Shown here piece after piece: positions 42,762 through 50,292 of a stretch of DNA of 50,292 bases. This stretch comes from Lachnospiraceae bacterium UBA2864 (GTDB lineage Bacteria > Bacillota > Clostridia > Lachnospirales > Lachnospiraceae), in the NCBI GenBank assembly GCA_002350525.1, contig DEFA01000052.1, forward strand, positions 581 to 50,872. The letters run 5' to 3'. The notes below the pieces were generated by a model that saw only the letters and a program-made list of their open reading frames with translations, was not told where the DNA came from and searched no databases. Both the position numbers and the translations under genes were made by a program. Each line of letters starts with the position of its first letter. Position 1 is the first letter of the stretch.

Positions 42762-44243
42762 ATGTTTAGAAAAGAATTTAAATCAAAGAGAAGAGTTATA
42801 GCTTCTCTGATGTTATGCGGTATTATGGCTTTTTCCGGATGTGAGAAGAAGATTGAACAGATTGAAGATTACGGCGGAGAGGTCATAGAAACTACGGAAG
42901 GTAAAGCTTCTAAGGATGATAAATCGGAAAACGGAAAAACTACAGATGAGGGGTCTGATGTCTACAGTAATTCATCAATGGGTTCTCTCGAAGAAAAGCT
43001 CGGAGGTAAACAGCTTGAATATAGAGGAACCACAGATGCACAGGGACAGAACGTGAATATCAATCTCGTATATGAAGTACCTGAAGTTCAGACTATTCCG
43101 ACATATAAGATCACGCCTATTACGAGGGAAAGTTTACGTGAAGAGGATATCGTTAAAAATTTATTCGGAGATACGGCTGTACCTATTACTCCCGATAACA
43201 GAAAGTATATAAGTGAAGCACTCGGAGATTCAGTGCCTCTTATCGAAGGAGCTATAAATATCCAGTATCATAACGGTAAGGAATATAACTGGGTTAATAG
43301 AAGCTGTCCTGCATGGACGGATGATGAAGGATATTCGTTACATACATATGAAGGACAGTATCATGGGATGGATTATGAACTTGTTATATCATACAGCGAT
43401 AAATTCCGAGAGCTGGGCGTGGTTCTTTTCCCGAAGAAAATATCGGATGTAGTCGGTAAAGAAGATGTTAATCAGTTTTCATATACAGGTCCGGATGGAA
43501 TACTGTATTACTATTACCATGATAATATACAGTCTTATGATATAGAGACTGTTATGGCTGACAGACCTAATGAGTGTACAACTCCGGAAGATCAGCTTCT
43601 TGAATCTATATATGATACTATGCAGAATCAGCTTTATGTAGGTCTTCCAGAAAGCGGAGTATCTCTGCATGACAATATATATTATCAACATTATAACGTT
43701 GATGAGGATTCTTTATCTGAAGACGGTATGTGCGAAGCTGTATTCTTTGATGAAGCCGTACTTGAAGATGAAACTCTTCCGGGTGCGGTACGTCATGGTT
43801 ATGTAGCTCCGGTTATGCTGAATATTGGAATGATTCCTTTCATTCCGAGCGTTGACACCTTCGTTCAGGATGCTGATGATCTTAAGGTTGGCGCCGTATT
43901 TGTAGATGATAATGGTGTAAGCGCTCTTGAATTTACTGCTTCCTACAGCTTCGGGGAACAACTGTCTGATAATGTAACACTTCTAAGTTTTGAAAATGCA
44001 ATGGCATGCCTTGAAAAGGAAATAGCTGCTAATGTGGATATAAGTAAGGTTAATACGTCAAAAGGAAATCTGGAATTCAATCATATTGAACTTATGTATT
44101 ATCCGCTTACGTCACCGAACAACAACGAAGAAGGAACCTATGTTCCGGCATGGGTAGTTGATTCGGGATCGGGAAATATGATGAATGCAAGAATTATCAT
44201 AAATGCCGTAGACGGTACTTATATCGATACTATTTACGAATAA
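42762..44243 (+). CDS. Lipoprotein of tandem paralogue family, copy 1
   Basis: A 493-residue lipoprotein. The signal peptide has a basic start (MFRKEFKSKRR), a hydrophobic core and the lipobox FSGC. After the lipidated cysteine comes KKIEQIEDYGG, a Ser/Thr/Glu-rich linker, and then the conserved body: EKLGGKQLEYRG, VPEVQTIPTYKITPIT, FGDTAVPI, MADRPNECT, GAVRHGYVAP, and a C-terminal YVPAWVVDSG...IIINAVDGTYIDTIY. The last element resembles a PepSY-like ending, by pattern only. The ATG at 42762 has GGAGG eight bases upstream and is preferred to one at 42741. First of three adjacent paralogues; function unknown, surface-anchored. Confidence 0.85.
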   Translation: MFRKEFKSKRRVIASLMLCGIMAFSGCEKKIEQIEDYGGEVIETTEGKASKDDKSENGKTTDEGSDVYSNSSMGSLEEKLGGKQLEYRGTTDAQGQNVNINLVYEVPEVQTIPTYKITPITRESLREEDIVKNLFGDTAVPITPDNRKYISEALGDSVPLIEGAINIQYHNGKEYNWVNRSCPAWTDDEGYSLHTYEGQYHGMDYELVISYSDKFRELGVVLFPKKISDVVGKEDVNQFSYTGPDGILYYYYHDNIQSYDIETVMADRPNECTTPEDQLLESIYDTMQNQLYVGLPESGVSLHDNIYYQHYNVDEDSLSEDGMCEAVFFDEAVLEDETLPGAVRHGYVAPVMLNIGMIPFIPSVDTFVQDADDLKVGAVFVDDNGVSALEFTASYSFGEQLSDNVTLLSFENAMACLEKEIAANVDISKVNTSKGNLEFNHIELMYYPLTSPNNNEEGTYVPAWVVDSGSGNMMNARIIINAVDGTYIDTIYE

Positions 44244-44268
44244 GATAATTTAATATGGAGTTAAGGGT

Positions 44269-45768
44269 ATGATAAAGAATTGGGGGATTCGCAAAAAACG
44301 ATATTTTGCATTATTATTAAGTGCCTGTATGCTTCTGTCGGGATGCGGTAAAGCCGCTCAGATTGAGGATTACGGCGGTCAGGCGATGGATTCGGAGGGA
44401 ACAGCTTCCGAAGCGGCTATACAGGGGCAAAGCTCCGATCTCGGTACGCTTACAGAAAAGCTTGGCGGTAAGGAGCTTTCATATAAAGATGCTGTCGAGA
44501 TTCAGGGACAGATCATAGATATGGATCTGAAATATACAGTTCCTGATATAGAATCTTTGTCCACCTATAGGGTTACTCCGATAACCACAGAAAATCTGAA
44601 AGAAGAGGAAATTGTAAAAAATATATTCGGGGATACTGCAATATCTTTAAAATCAGATGATCCGAAGGATCTGAGAAGAGAAAACGGTGACTCTTCGGTT
44701 CTCATCTCGGTCGGACAGGAAATACTTATAGATAATAATTTCAGCGGATATTTCACGGGAGAAAGATGTGCTTCATGGGTGGATACGGATAATTTCTTTT
44801 TCCATGTCTATGAAGGTATATATCGTGAAAAAGAATATCAACTTGCCATATCATATAGCAACCTGAACGGTGATTTAAGTATAATTCTTTATCCTAAAAA
44901 GATAACAGATATGAGCGGAAGTCCGGAATTGGATCAGTATGGCGTAACGGCTATCGATGGAATGCTTTACGAATTTGATATTGAAACAGTAAACAGTTAT
45001 GATATTAATACGATAATGTCTGACAGACCAAACGTATGTACGGATTCTTTTGAAATGTTGTCGGATAAGATATATAACTGTTTGAAAGAAGATTTTTACA
45101 TCACTCTTCCTAAAGGAGAACGCGGATTATCATTTCATGATAAAGGCTTTACCGAATTATATTCGGATAACCCTGAAATGCTGAATAACAGCAGTCACAA
45201 CGAATTGATATATTACAATAATAACATTCTTAATGATGACGATATGTCCGGGGCTGTCCGAAACGGATATGCTGCTTCAGTATTTTCAAGCGAGGAAGAC
45301 GGAATATATTTTATGAACGGTAATAATTTTTTGCCGCTTGAATATATCGGGTATGTTAACGGATTAATACTTGTGGATGACAAAGGATTAGTCGGACTTC
45401 ATATCTCTGTACCTTACAATTTTGAAGAAGTCCTGTCGGATAATGTTGAAATGCTCAGATTTGATACAGCAATGGCTGCTTTCAAGAAAGCCGCTTCCGA
45501 AAATATGGATCTGTCACAGCTTCCGATAACAACAGTAAGTACCAGAATAGCTTTTAAGGATATCAAGCTGGTCTATTATCCGATAAGCTCGCCTGATAAG
45601 CCGGGGGAATGTACCTATGTACCAGCATGGGCATTCTATGCGAGTAACGGAAACAAAGGAAACGGTGCAACATATCTCGCGTTAATCCTGATAAATGCCG
45701 TAGATGGTTCATACATAACCTCTTATTACGATATAGAGTCTATGGCTTTAGCGATAAGAGACTATTAA
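44269..45768 (+). CDS. Lipoprotein of tandem paralogue family, copy 2
   Basis: A 499-residue lipoprotein. Signal peptide MIKNWGIRKKRYFALLLSA leads to lipobox LLSGC and GKAAQIEDYGG. Body blocks shared with copies 1 and 3 are EKLGGKELSYKDAVEIQGQ, VPDIESLSTYRVTPIT, FGDTAI, MSDRPNVCT, GAVRNGYAAS and FKKAASENMDLSQLP. In a 36-residue stretch around the VTPIT block, 24 positions are identical to copy 3. It ends with a longer tail (YYDIESMALAIRDY) than the others. It starts 25 bases after copy 1 and is probably co-transcribed. No catalytic motif is seen. Confidence 0.85.
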   Translation: MIKNWGIRKKRYFALLLSACMLLSGCGKAAQIEDYGGQAMDSEGTASEAAIQGQSSDLGTLTEKLGGKELSYKDAVEIQGQIIDMDLKYTVPDIESLSTYRVTPITTENLKEEEIVKNIFGDTAISLKSDDPKDLRRENGDSSVLISVGQEILIDNNFSGYFTGERCASWVDTDNFFFHVYEGIYREKEYQLAISYSNLNGDLSIILYPKKITDMSGSPELDQYGVTAIDGMLYEFDIETVNSYDINTIMSDRPNVCTDSFEMLSDKIYNCLKEDFYITLPKGERGLSFHDKGFTELYSDNPEMLNNSSHNELIYYNNNILNDDDMSGAVRNGYAASVFSSEEDGIYFMNGNNFLPLEYIGYVNGLILVDDKGLVGLHISVPYNFEEVLSDNVEMLRFDTAMAAFKKAASENMDLSQLPITTVSTRIAFKDIKLVYYPISSPDKPGECTYVPAWAFYASNGNKGNGATYLALILINAVDGSYITSYYDIESMALAIRDY

Positions 45769-45825
45769 TATTTAAAATATTTAGAATATAAATATATAAT
45801 GATCGAAGAAGATTAAGGGGGCATT

Positions 45826-47298
45826 ATGTTTAATAAGAGAGTTAGAAATATTAAAGTTTTAACATCACTTATATTAAGCGGCTTATTTGTTATGACAGGA
45901 TGCGGAAAAAAAGTAGAACAGATTGAGGATTACGGTGGACAGACTGCTGTCGAGTCATCGACTACCGGTACGGATAATACAGTATCCGAAGAAGGAATAT
46001 CTGAAACCGACGGAAGCGTTACAAGTTCATCAATCGGAACACTTTCCGAGAAACTCGGCGGAGATAAAGTCAGTTTTAAAGATTCGGTTGAGGTTCAGGG
46101 ACAATTTATAAATATAGACATAAATTATGATGTCCCGGACGTTGAAACTATTCCGACATATAAAGTAAAGCCTATTACAGCAGAAAATCTGAAGGAAGAT
46201 GAAATAGTCGCAAATCTTTTCGGAGATACGGCAGTACCGCTTGACCGTGAACTTACAAAAGAAAACGGAGACAATACCGAACTTATAGATTCTGCGAAAA
46301 CCATATTCGAAGTGAATGAACAGGCTGAACATAATACTCTTCAAAGATGTAAAGGCTGGATAGATGCTGATGGTTTTTTGTTCCATACCTATGAAGGAAA
46401 ATATCGTGGGATAGATTATCAATTATCTTTATCTTACAGTGACAGTCTGGAAAGGATATATATTCTTCTTTACCCGAAGAAATTTACAGACCTGTGTGAG
46501 AATCCGGAATTAGAGTATTGTTCAATTACAAACATAGACGGTTCTCTTAACAACTTTTATCAAAATGAAATGAAAATTATTAATATACCTGAGGTTATGG
46601 CTGATCGTCCTAATGAATGTACTTTATCGGATGAAGAGCTTTCGGATCTTATTCGAAAGTCTCTCAGTGAAAATTTTTATCTGTCTATTCCGGAAGGTGA
46701 GGCAGGATTAACGTTTCATAAGAGTTTCTTTGATGGGTATTTCACGGTGGATGAATCAAAGATTACTGATGACAGTAAGAGTGAATTAGTATTTCTTGCT
46801 CATGATGACGTGGAGAGCGATTCACTTTCGGGTGCTATACGTCACGGATATGTCGGACAGCTTATGTGCGGACTTGAAGATATTGCGTTTACAAACAAAA
46901 ATTCTTATTTTGATCCGACGGATGTAGGAAATGTTATTGTGGATAATGAAGGGATCATCAGCCTTCAGTTTGCTGCATCTTATAATTTCGAAGAAGAATT
47001 ATCGGATAATGCAGAGCTTCTGAATTTTAATACTGCAATGCAGGCATTTAAAAAGGCTGCTTCGGAAAATCTGGATCTTTCACAGCTTTCACAATCAGAA
47101 TCAAGAAATCTTACTTTCACAGAGGCCAGGCTTATATATTTTCCTGTAAGCTCGCCGGATAATCCGGATGATACCACATATGTTCCTTCATGGGCGGTAA
47201 TAGGAACTAACGGTGGAAGCAGTGGTAACGGACATAGTATATTGACTATATTTATCATAAATGCACTTGATGGTTCGTTTATTTACTACGGAATATAA
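45826..47298 (+). CDS. Lipoprotein of tandem paralogue family, copy 3
   Basis: A 490-residue lipoprotein. Signal peptide MFNKRVRNIKVLTSLILSG leads to lipobox FVMTGC and GKKVEQIEDYGG. Shared blocks are EKLGGDKVSFKDSVEVQGQ, VPDVETIPTYKVKPIT, FGDTAVPL, MADRPNECT, GAIRHGYVG, FKKAASENLDLSQLS and YVPSWAVIG. In the 36-residue VKPIT region 25 positions are identical to copy 1. GGGGG precedes the ATG. Last of the trio, followed by a terminator shared with the convergent mtaB. Codon use is like its neighbours, so the cluster looks resident rather than newly acquired. Confidence 0.85.
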   Translation: MFNKRVRNIKVLTSLILSGLFVMTGCGKKVEQIEDYGGQTAVESSTTGTDNTVSEEGISETDGSVTSSSIGTLSEKLGGDKVSFKDSVEVQGQFINIDINYDVPDVETIPTYKVKPITAENLKEDEIVANLFGDTAVPLDRELTKENGDNTELIDSAKTIFEVNEQAEHNTLQRCKGWIDADGFLFHTYEGKYRGIDYQLSLSYSDSLERIYILLYPKKFTDLCENPELEYCSITNIDGSLNNFYQNEMKIINIPEVMADRPNECTLSDEELSDLIRKSLSENFYLSIPEGEAGLTFHKSFFDGYFTVDESKITDDSKSELVFLAHDDVESDSLSGAIRHGYVGQLMCGLEDIAFTNKNSYFDPTDVGNVIVDNEGIISLQFAASYNFEEELSDNAELLNFNTAMQAFKKAASENLDLSQLSQSESRNLTFTEARLIYFPVSSPDNPDDTTYVPSWAVIGTNGGSSGNGHSILTIFIINALDGSFIYYGI

Positions 47299-47305
47299 AA
47301 TATTT

Positions 47306-47347
47306 ATGACGCAGTATCGATTAATATCGCAATCGTTACTGCGTCAT
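47306..47347. terminator. Bidirectional terminator between copy 3 and mtaB
   Basis: ATGACGCAGTA (47306-47316) pairs with TACTGCGTCAT (47337-47347), continued inward by CGATT/AATCG across a T-T mismatch. It sits between converging genes. T-runs are short on both sides. Confidence 0.75.
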
Positions 47348-47357
47348 TAAAGTTTAA

Positions 47358-48686
47358 TTATCTGTTATAACAGAGGATAGTATTGATCGGATTCTCTGTA
47401 TCCGGGTATTTTTCCGAAATATATTCGGAAGGTATATCTATCAGCATATATCGTTCCGTATGACCTCTATAGTACAGCTTATCATTTACTGTGATTTTTT
47501 CTTCTATCAGAACATTAAGAGGTTCGTTCATAAAGCTTTCTTCAAACTTCTGCTTATTCTGTTCACTAAGTGACAGGAGTCTGTCGCTGCGGATATTCTT
47601 TATATTCTCGGGAATCTGATCAGGCATCTTATCGGCAACTGTTCCCTTACGTCTCGAATACTTAAATACATGCATTTCGTAGAAGTTGATACGTTTGAGA
47701 TTCTCGAAGGTGACTTCGAAATCTTCATCGGTTTCTCCGGGGAAACCTACAATCACGTCTGTTGTAAGAGCAGGACGGTCGAAATACTGTCTTATCTTAT
47801 CACAAACAGCTATAAACTCTGCGATAGTATATTTTCTGTTCATTCGCTTAAGTGTATTATCACAGGCACTCTGGAGTGAAAGATGAAAATGCGGACAGAA
47901 GTTAGGCAGTTTCTGTACAGCTGAGAGAAACTCGTCTGTTATTACTCGCGGTTCAAGAGATCCGAGACGTATTCGTTCAAGTCCGGGTATTTCTGAGACC
48001 TTACAGATTACATCTATAAGGGAAGCTCCGACGTCCGCATCATCGTAAGAAGAAAGGTTAATTCCTGTCAGAACAACTTCTTTTACACCGTTTTGAACTA
48101 TATCATTGATCTCGGAAACAACGTCTGATAATTTACGGCTTCTTATACGGCCTCTGACATACGGAATGATACAGTATGTACAGAAGTTGTTACATCCGTC
48201 CTGAATCTTGATATAAGCCCTTGTATGGCCTTCCGGCATATGAAGCCTTAGATCGTCATATTCCGAGTCTTTATTAATATCTATAAAATTATCATCTGTT
48301 TTATGAGCGTCCAGATAATCACTTATAATTCTGGCACAATCGCTTTTTCTGTTATTTCCGATGATTATATCTACAACACCGCGTTTGATGATATCCTCGG
48401 ATGCTGCTTGAACGTAGCAGCCCGTAGCAATGATAACTGCATTCGGAGAAAGCTTTCTCATACGATTTATGATCTGTCTCGATTTCTTATCTGCCATATT
48501 CGTAACCGAACACGTATTAATTATACATATGTCCGGAGCAGAGGACGGATCTTCGTTATCAGAACCTGCAAGAGGTATACATCCGTATTCTTCGAGCCTT
48601 TCATACATTGCATCGGACTCATACTGATTAACCTTGCACCCGAGTGTATAAATATATACTTTTTTACCTTTCAGATTTTCATACAT
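47358..48686 (-). CDS. mtaB: tRNA threonylcarbamoyladenosine methylthiotransferase MtaB
   Basis: A 442-residue radical SAM methylthiotransferase that converts t6A37 to ms2t6A37 in tRNAs reading ANN codons. The N-terminal domain has the cluster cysteines in YTLGCKVNQYESD, INTCSVTNMADKKSRQ and ATGCYVQ. The radical SAM motif is CNNFCTYC in KIQDGCNNFCTYCIIP, and a C-terminal TRAM domain occupies about 375-442. LGCKVNQ is typical of MtaB rather than MiaB. AGGAAAAG precedes its ATG. It is transcribed towards the lipoprotein cluster and divergently from the HPr-like gene. Confidence 0.93.
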   Translation of the reverse strand: MYENLKGKKVYIYTLGCKVNQYESDAMYERLEEYGCIPLAGSDNEDPSSAPDICIINTCSVTNMADKKSRQIINRMRKLSPNAVIIATGCYVQAASEDIIKRGVVDIIIGNNRKSDCARIISDYLDAHKTDDNFIDINKDSEYDDLRLHMPEGHTRAYIKIQDGCNNFCTYCIIPYVRGRIRSRKLSDVVSEINDIVQNGVKEVVLTGINLSSYDDADVGASLIDVICKVSEIPGLERIRLGSLEPRVITDEFLSAVQKLPNFCPHFHLSLQSACDNTLKRMNRKYTIAEFIAVCDKIRQYFDRPALTTDVIVGFPGETDEDFEVTFENLKRINFYEMHVFKYSRRKGTVADKMPDQIPENIKNIRSDRLLSLSEQNKQKFEESFMNEPLNVLIEEKITVNDKLYYRGHTERYMLIDIPSEYISEKYPDTENPINTILCYNR

Positions 48687-48711
48687 TTTATCTTTTCCTA
48701 ACTTATGCTTG

Positions 48712-48740
48712 TTGACTTTTAGTCTGTAAACTTTTAGAAT
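48712..48740 (+). promoter_or_regulatory. Promoter of the second HPr-like gene
   Basis: TTGACT (48712-48717), a 17-base spacer and TAGAAT (48735-48740), 49 bases before the ATG at 48790. Confidence 0.7.
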
Positions 48741-48748
48741 TATAGCAT
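48739..48748 (-). promoter_or_regulatory. Extended -10 of the mtaB promoter
   Basis: On the minus strand TG-C-TATAAT (48747 to 48739), with a poor -35 (TTTTGT near 48767). It overlaps the -10 of the divergent HPr-like promoter by two bases. Confidence 0.5.
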
Positions 48749-48789
48749 AGTTGTTTAAAAAACAAAATTTATTTTGGAGGTTTTATATT

Positions 48790-49023
48790 ATGCAGACAGT
48801 TTATGTATCACTCAATTCAATCGACAAGGTAAAGTCCTTCGTAAATGATATCAGCGGATTCAAGAATGATTTCGATCTTGTAGCCGGAAGATATACAATA
48901 GATGCAAAATCAATTATGGGTATTTTCAGCCTTGATATTTCTAAGCCTATAAAGCTTAATATCTATGAGGGCGATGATATTGATACTATACTTGATGTAA
49001 TTAAGCCATATATAACAGAGTAA
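48790..49023 (+). CDS. HPr-like protein lacking the PTS histidine, second copy
   Basis: A 77-residue HPr-fold protein. The regulatory-serine motif is intact: IDAKSIMGIFSLD (Ser41, equivalent to HPr Ser46). The phosphorylation loop is lost: the segment IDKVKSFVND replaces GLHARPA, with Lys where the active-site histidine and neighbouring arginine would be. It cannot be a PTS phosphocarrier, but could be a target of HPr kinase or bind a CcpA-like protein. The ATG at 48790 follows TTGGAGG and matches the fold start; an upstream in-frame TTG lies before the site. It is only distantly similar to the HPr-like protein at 2331. A membrane-protein gene follows after eight bases. Confidence 0.88.
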   Translation: MQTVYVSLNSIDKVKSFVNDISGFKNDFDLVAGRYTIDAKSIMGIFSLDISKPIKLNIYEGDDIDTILDVIKPYITE

Positions 49024-49031
49024 CAGATACA

Positions 49032-49844
49032 ATGGATAATAACGAAATAGAATATAATCAGAATAACAATAATTCATATATGGGAAATATTCAGCAGTTC
49101 TCCAACGAACAGCCGTCTATGACACCGTATAATCAGAATAAGAGACCTGTTAATTTTCCGAATCAGCAGATGAACAGTTTCCCTGATCAGGGTGTTCAGC
49201 AGCTTGGAATCAATCAGGGATATCAACAGCCGGGATTAAATCAGGGATTTAATCAGGGATATCAGCAACAGGGCTGTAATCAGCGGCCGGTTCTGATGAA
49301 TCAGAATTATATGGGAAATATGCAGAATGCTCCCACAAATCCCAATCCGGAAAAAGCTAAGAAGAAATATACCGTACAGATTATATCGCTCATCACCTTC
49401 GTTCTTGTTATAGGAATTGTTATACTTGCCATATTCATGAACTGGGGTCCGTTTAAACAAAGTGGTGGTAAAGCAAGTGTTAATGAGCTTTTTGATGCAT
49501 ATATCAAAGCCGTAAACGACAGAGATACCGATGCATATATGAAACTTCTTCTGAAAGCCGAGAGAATGAGCGAAGAGCGTAAAGCAGTAAAGAAGATGAT
49601 GTCGGATTTTACTGACGATCAGACAAACATGACGCTTGTTGTCGGTTCTTCAAAAGATCTTGGCGATGCCAAGAAGAAAAGTGTTTCCGAAAAGCTTAAC
49701 AATATGTCTATGATGCCCGTACGTGTTGATTCGGTTCAGGAAGTAGATGCTACCCTTAAGTACGGTGACGAAGAGAAGCATGTTAAGTTTACGGTTATCG
49801 AGAGCTGCGATAAATTCTTTATTGATGATGTTATGATTAAGTAA
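49032..49844 (+). CDS. N/Q-rich single-span membrane protein
   Basis: A 270-residue protein of unknown function. The first 110 residues are strongly enriched in Asn, Gln, Pro and Gly with short repeats (NQGYQQPGLNQGFNQGYQQQ) and are probably disordered and cytoplasmic. One membrane helix follows at about 117-139 (IISLITFVLVIGIVILAIF). The C-terminal domain (about 150-270) begins VNELFDAYIKAVNDRDTDAYMKLL, which resembles NTF2-like or DUF4878-like extracytoplasmic domains; that is a pattern-level guess. It starts eight bases after the HPr-like gene, so the pair is co-transcribed. The gene at 16303 has the same general plan with an added zinc ribbon. Confidence 0.75.
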   Translation: MDNNEIEYNQNNNNSYMGNIQQFSNEQPSMTPYNQNKRPVNFPNQQMNSFPDQGVQQLGINQGYQQPGLNQGFNQGYQQQGCNQRPVLMNQNYMGNMQNAPTNPNPEKAKKKYTVQIISLITFVLVIGIVILAIFMNWGPFKQSGGKASVNELFDAYIKAVNDRDTDAYMKLLLKAERMSEERKAVKKMMSDFTDDQTNMTLVVGSSKDLGDAKKKSVSEKLNNMSMMPVRVDSVQEVDATLKYGDEEKHVKFTVIESCDKFFIDDVMIK

Positions 49845-49855
49845 TAGATTGTCCT

Positions 49856-50292
49856 ATGCTTGATAAAGATATGAGGGAACCTCTTTTCGATTATCTGGAT
49901 GCGGAATTCGGGAAAGTTAGGGTTCTTGAAGAAAAAATCATTAGGAAATCCAGAGCCGATGTCCTGGCTATTACCGACGGAGCAATAATAGGTATCGAGA
50001 TTAAATCCGATTCGGATACTTATACGAGGCTTACGACACAGGTGAAGGATTATGATAAGTATTGCGATTTCTGTTATATTGCCGTAGGAGAGAGTCATAA
50101 ACTTCATGTCAGTGAACATGTCCCCGACTATTGGGGAATACTCGTAATATCATCGGATGGTACAGTAACCAGACAGAGAGAAGCATCACCAAATAAAAAA
50201 GCAAAGCTTCGGCTTCAGCTTGATCTTCTTTGGAGACCGGAACTTCTGAATATTCAGCTAAAGTACGGATATCCAAAGTACGCTAACAAAAA
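49856..50292 (+). CDS. sce7726/MmcB-like nuclease-fold protein (partial, 3' end outside)
   Basis: An open frame from the ATG at 49856 to the window end (about 145 residues, no stop). It reads MLDKDMREPLFDYLDAEFG, then KSRADVLAITDGAIIGIEIK with SDSDTYTRLTTQVKDYDKYC, then CYIAVGESHKLHVSEHVPDYWGI. The D...EIK arrangement with a downstream Gln (TQVKDY) is a PD-(D/E)XK nuclease-fold signature. The EIKSDSDT...RL..Q...Y pattern is that of the sce7726 family, related to MmcB-type repair proteins. Family assigned from memory of the pattern. No clear ribosome site; ATG 49871 is an alternative start. The full role cannot be judged because the gene is cut. Confidence 0.75.
   Translation, partial: MLDKDMREPLFDYLDAEFGKVRVLEEKIIRKSRADVLAITDGAIIGIEIKSDSDTYTRLTTQVKDYDKYCDFCYIAVGESHKLHVSEHVPDYWGILVISSDGTVTRQREASPNKKAKLRLQLDLLWRPELLNIQLKYGYPKYANK

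Overview
The window reads as chromosomal core genome of a low-GC Gram-positive anaerobe, most likely a Lachnospiraceae member of the Butyrivibrio/Pseudobutyrivibrio type. The reasons are a class I heat-shock operon under a CIRCE element, a murB-rapZ-whiA-HPr cluster, clostridial sigma-A promoters (TTGACA/TATAAT), strong AGGAGG ribosome binding sites, a DUF5688-type protein, and many lipoproteins and single-span membrane proteins of the kind abundant in that family. Genus level is inference. There are no phage genes, insertion sequences, CRISPR arrays or rRNA genes.

Layout. 1-2.6 kb: end of murB, then rapZ, whiA and an HPr-like protein without the PTS histidine (Crh-like). 2.7-5.4 kb: a large Sel1-repeat protein. 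5.4-10.0 kb: an FMN riboswitch followed by ribD, ribE, ribBA and ribH, and a HAD phosphatase that may supply the missing dephosphorylation step. 10.0-13.1 kb: a membrane protein, a CYTH protein and, on the minus strand, a CBS/DRTGG pyrophosphatase. 13.2-16.9 kb: a Mrp-type ATPase, murF, an MscS channel and a zinc-ribbon membrane protein. 17.0-19.1 kb: hisC, a DUF5688-like protein and a cold-shock protein. 19.2-21.7 kb: a TetR regulator overlapping a lone response regulator, then rarA. 21.6-27.1 kb: an ABC export system with one ATPase, one permease and two different membrane-fusion proteins. 27.2-31.8 kb: a SEC-C protein, a UvrD-family helicase, chorismate mutase and lepA.

31.8-42.4 kb: hemW, then the stress operon hrcA-grpE-dnaK-dnaJ (promoter plus perfect CIRCE). 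A 138-nt imperfect inverted repeat follows, then prmA, rsmE, a cysteine desulfurase and thiI. 42.5-42.7 kb: tRNA-Glu(CTC) between two terminators. 42.7-47.3 kb: three tandem paralogous lipoproteins of unknown function. 47.3-50.3 kb: mtaB on the minus strand, a second HPr-like protein without the histidine, an N/Q-rich single-span membrane protein, and the start of an sce7726-like nuclease-fold gene that runs off the window.

Most of the window is ordinary housekeeping DNA. The parts most worth following are the two histidine-less HPr paralogues that keep the regulatory serine, the lipoprotein triplet, the two-adaptor exporter, the HAD gene at the end of the riboflavin operon, and the large palindromic element after dnaJ. 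No complete new defence or mobile system was found.
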